From: Mercurialis annua
Lineage: Eukaryota > Streptophyta > Magnoliopsida > Malpighiales > Euphorbiaceae
Assembly (NCBI RefSeq): GCF_937616625.2
Contig: NC_065572.1
Span: 43,117,653-43,181,652, forward strand
Reading direction: 5' to 3'
Length of the DNA stretch: 64,000 nt
Position numbers and translations under genes: made by a program. The notes beneath the pieces are model-generated. The model saw only the letters and a program-made list of their open reading frames with translations, ran no database searches and was not told where the DNA came from. Each line of letters opens with the position of its first letter. The first letter of the stretch is position 1. Shown here piece by piece: positions 61,948-64,000 of this stretch.

Positions 61948-63135
61948 TTACACTTGTGTCGCCCGACATGTTGTGTTAATCATATAGTTGATATATGGCT
62001 AACACGTTACTCTAGGATTTCTTGGATATCGAAAGGTGTTGTTTGAATTATATTACTCTGGATTGTTTTTAAAACGAGAACTCACCTAAGCTTAATTAGT
62101 TATTGTATTGGTTGGATATGTAATGTACTTTGCCTTTGGGCTTACTGTGTTTTGAATGTTGTTCTTTGGTTGTGTTAAGATACAAGTCCTATGTGGTGTC
62201 TAGTGCTCTTAGAGTTAGGGATTGTTCGGATTTTAACTTATATATTGTTTTAGACCCATCGACTGATCGTACTTCGGAGTCTACGCAGGGTTAGCTGTTT
62301 GCCAAGATTCACGTGGATAGCAAGCAGTGAGTTTGTAGTGCTATTTACCGCTTTATTAAGTACCGCAATGTAGTTTAGTATTATAAATTTTTTTGAACTG
62401 TTTTAAGCAATTATGGATCATGATTGAAACAAGCTACTCGATATGCTTGTATCGAGACTGTGTGCACCGGTAAATACTCTGGGATCGGCAGACAAATGTC
62501 TTGCTTACGCTGGTATATGACGAGGATATGTTCTCGTCCACTCTGGGTTTATCAGTATGCTATGTCATACTTACGCTGATATCATATCAATACTGCTTTC
62601 CATAATCATACTATATTAGTATAAAATGTTTTGATTTAATGGTTTTAAACTTAATAAATGTAAATAGTATTGCGAACTCATCTCAGTATATCTGACCCCG
62701 TTGTTTTTCCAAATTTTGCAGGTTTATGATTTGAAAGCTGGTCCACTCCGATTCTTTTGATTCCTCGGAGGTTTTATGTTATTTAAACTAGTTACTGTTT
62801 TCGAACTCTTAGACCGCAGTAGAACTAGTTTATATATTACTTTGGTTATTGCACATTGAGATTGTCGGTTTTTCCGATTGTTTATTGTTAGCTTGTTTAC
62901 TCTGGATTATTTTATTATTATATTTAAGGCATGCTGTTGAGCATTTCAGATATTAAGTTATTTATATTAGATCTGTGATATAAATTGCTACTTTAGGTTG
63001 GAGTCTCGGTTGCCCTCGAGCAGTGTTCTGCAGGTTTATATGTTTGATTGTTTTTCGCAAGACTTGCTACGGGTTTCGGTACGACCATACCCATACCCTA
63101 GCGCCGGTCAAGATTCATGAAATTGGGCCGTGACA

Positions 63136-64000
63136 TTAAGCCAAACATTTACAGACGTTACGAAACAAATCAAAACGTTTCACCTTTTTAGCGATTAAAG
63201 CCGAACGTTTACAAACACTACGAAACAAAACGAAACGTTTCACCTTTTTAGCAATTTAAGCCAAACATTAAAAAACGCTACGAAGCAAATCCAAACGTTA
63301 CCCAATTTTAGCGATTTAAGCCAAATGTTAAAACGTTACGAAACAAATCCAAACGTTTCACCTTTTTAGCGATTGAAGCCAAACGTTTACAAACGTTACG
63401 AAACAAATCCAAACGTTTCACCTTTTAAGCGATTGAAGCCAAATGTTTACTAACGTTATGAAACAAATCCAACCCATTTTCAGCAATGTACGCCAAACGT
63501 TTACAAACATTACGAAACAAAAACCAAGCGTTTCACCTTCTTGGCAATTTAAGCCAAACGTTTACAGACGTAACGAAACAAATCCAAGCGTTTCACCTTT
63601 TTAGCAATTTAAGCCGAACGTATATAAACGTTGAGAAGCAAAATCAAACGTTTCACCTTTTTAGCTATTTAAGCCAAACGTTTACAATCGCTACGAAACA
63701 AATCCAAGCATTTCACCTTTTTAGCAATTTAAGCCAAATGTTTACTAACGTTACGGAACAAAACCAAACGTTTCACAGTTTTAGCGATTTAGGGAAAACA
63801 TTTACAAACGCTACGAAACAAATCCAAACGTTTCACCTTTTTAGCGATTGAACACAAACGTTTACAAACGTCACGAAACAAATCCAAACGTTTCACCTTT
63901 TTAACGATTTAAGCCGAACGTTTACAAACATTACGAAACAAAACCAAAAGTTTCCCCTTTTTAGCGATTTAAGCCAAACGTTTACAAACGTTACAAAACA
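63136..64000 (+). repeat. 60-bp satellite array, segment 6 (runs off the window)
   Basis: About 14 monomers to the window end. 63690-63870 resembles 38990-39180 in its uncommon variants (GTTACGGAACAAAACC, GCGATTTAGG, GCGATTGAAC). Confidence 0.96.

Larger units (their letters stand above)
57814..63135 (+). mobile_element. Solo LTR G (family II) with TSD TTAAG, split by LTR F
   Basis: Starts TGTAATACCCCGTG at 57814 and ends GGGCCGTGACA at 63135, flanked by TTAAG (57809-57813 and 63136-63140). Without insert F and one copy of its TSD it is 2951 bp, almost the length of LTR B. Its 3' end (CTAGCGCCGGTCAAGATTCA) and the GTCTCGGTTGCCC word also match B, so it is a diverged family II member. No interior follows, hence a solo LTR. 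No coding region is supported. Confidence 0.94.

Noticed and set aside
1226..64000. Satellite as the functional centromere
   Set aside because: The array and chromoviruses would fit, but no CENP-B-like box is visible and nothing in the sequence proves CENH3 binding. Left as a question for ChIP.
1..64000. tRNA, rRNA and telomere repeats
   Set aside because: None seen. The only tRNA-like words are the three primer binding sites.

Overview
The window is plant heterochromatin, most likely from a eudicot. It contains no recognisable host gene. About 45% is one tandem satellite with a 60-bp monomer. The rest is transposable elements inserted into the satellite or into each other. Every LTR retrotransposon primer binding site seen matches plant initiator tRNA-Met. 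The only protein-coding traces are decayed Ty3/gypsy gag-pol (probably Tekay/Del-type chromoviruses) and the RNase H end of a LINE. The species cannot be read from the sequence.

Layout: 1-17 is a scrap of satellite in reverse orientation. 18-1225 is a Copia-like LTR on the minus strand. Satellite fills 1226-9455, broken by two Mutator-like MITEs (1371-1739 and 6414-6532). 9456-16291 is retroelement A (+): a 5' LTR cut down to 280 bp, a mostly non-coding 4-kb interior and a full 3' LTR. It abuts 16292-22804, element B (-), which has a 2.95-kb LTR, gag, protease, RT and RNase H and is then cut off. Satellite 22805-24140 follows. 24141-31323 is element C (+), built like A, with a chromodomain relic at the end of its interior. 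It abuts D (-; 31324-36139), an LTR of the B family. D is split by a 3-kb AT-rich insertion that itself holds a Stowaway-like MITE. Satellite 36140-40048 comes next, then solo LTR E (40049-42393, TSD TTTAA). Satellite 42394-56992 contains a 5.7-5.8 kb tandem duplication with smaller duplications nested in it. A LINE tail (56993-57692) and a short satellite piece follow. Solo LTR G (57814-63135, TSD TTAAG) is itself interrupted by solo LTR F (59582-61947, TSD TTACA). Satellite runs to the window end.

Two LTR families dominate. Family I (A, C, E, F) is about 2.35-2.5 kb, starts TGTAATACCCC and ends GTGACA. Family II (B, D, G) is about 2.95 kb. All four family I LTRs, plus the B/D branch of family II, carry small arrays of 16-20 bp near-perfect palindromes, most with a CGAACG/CGTTCG core. 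The observations most worth following are these palindrome arrays, the matching truncation of the A and C 5' LTRs at a hairpin, the base-exact shared insertion site of B and D, and the hierarchical duplication history of the satellite. Nothing here looks like a functional protein-coding system.
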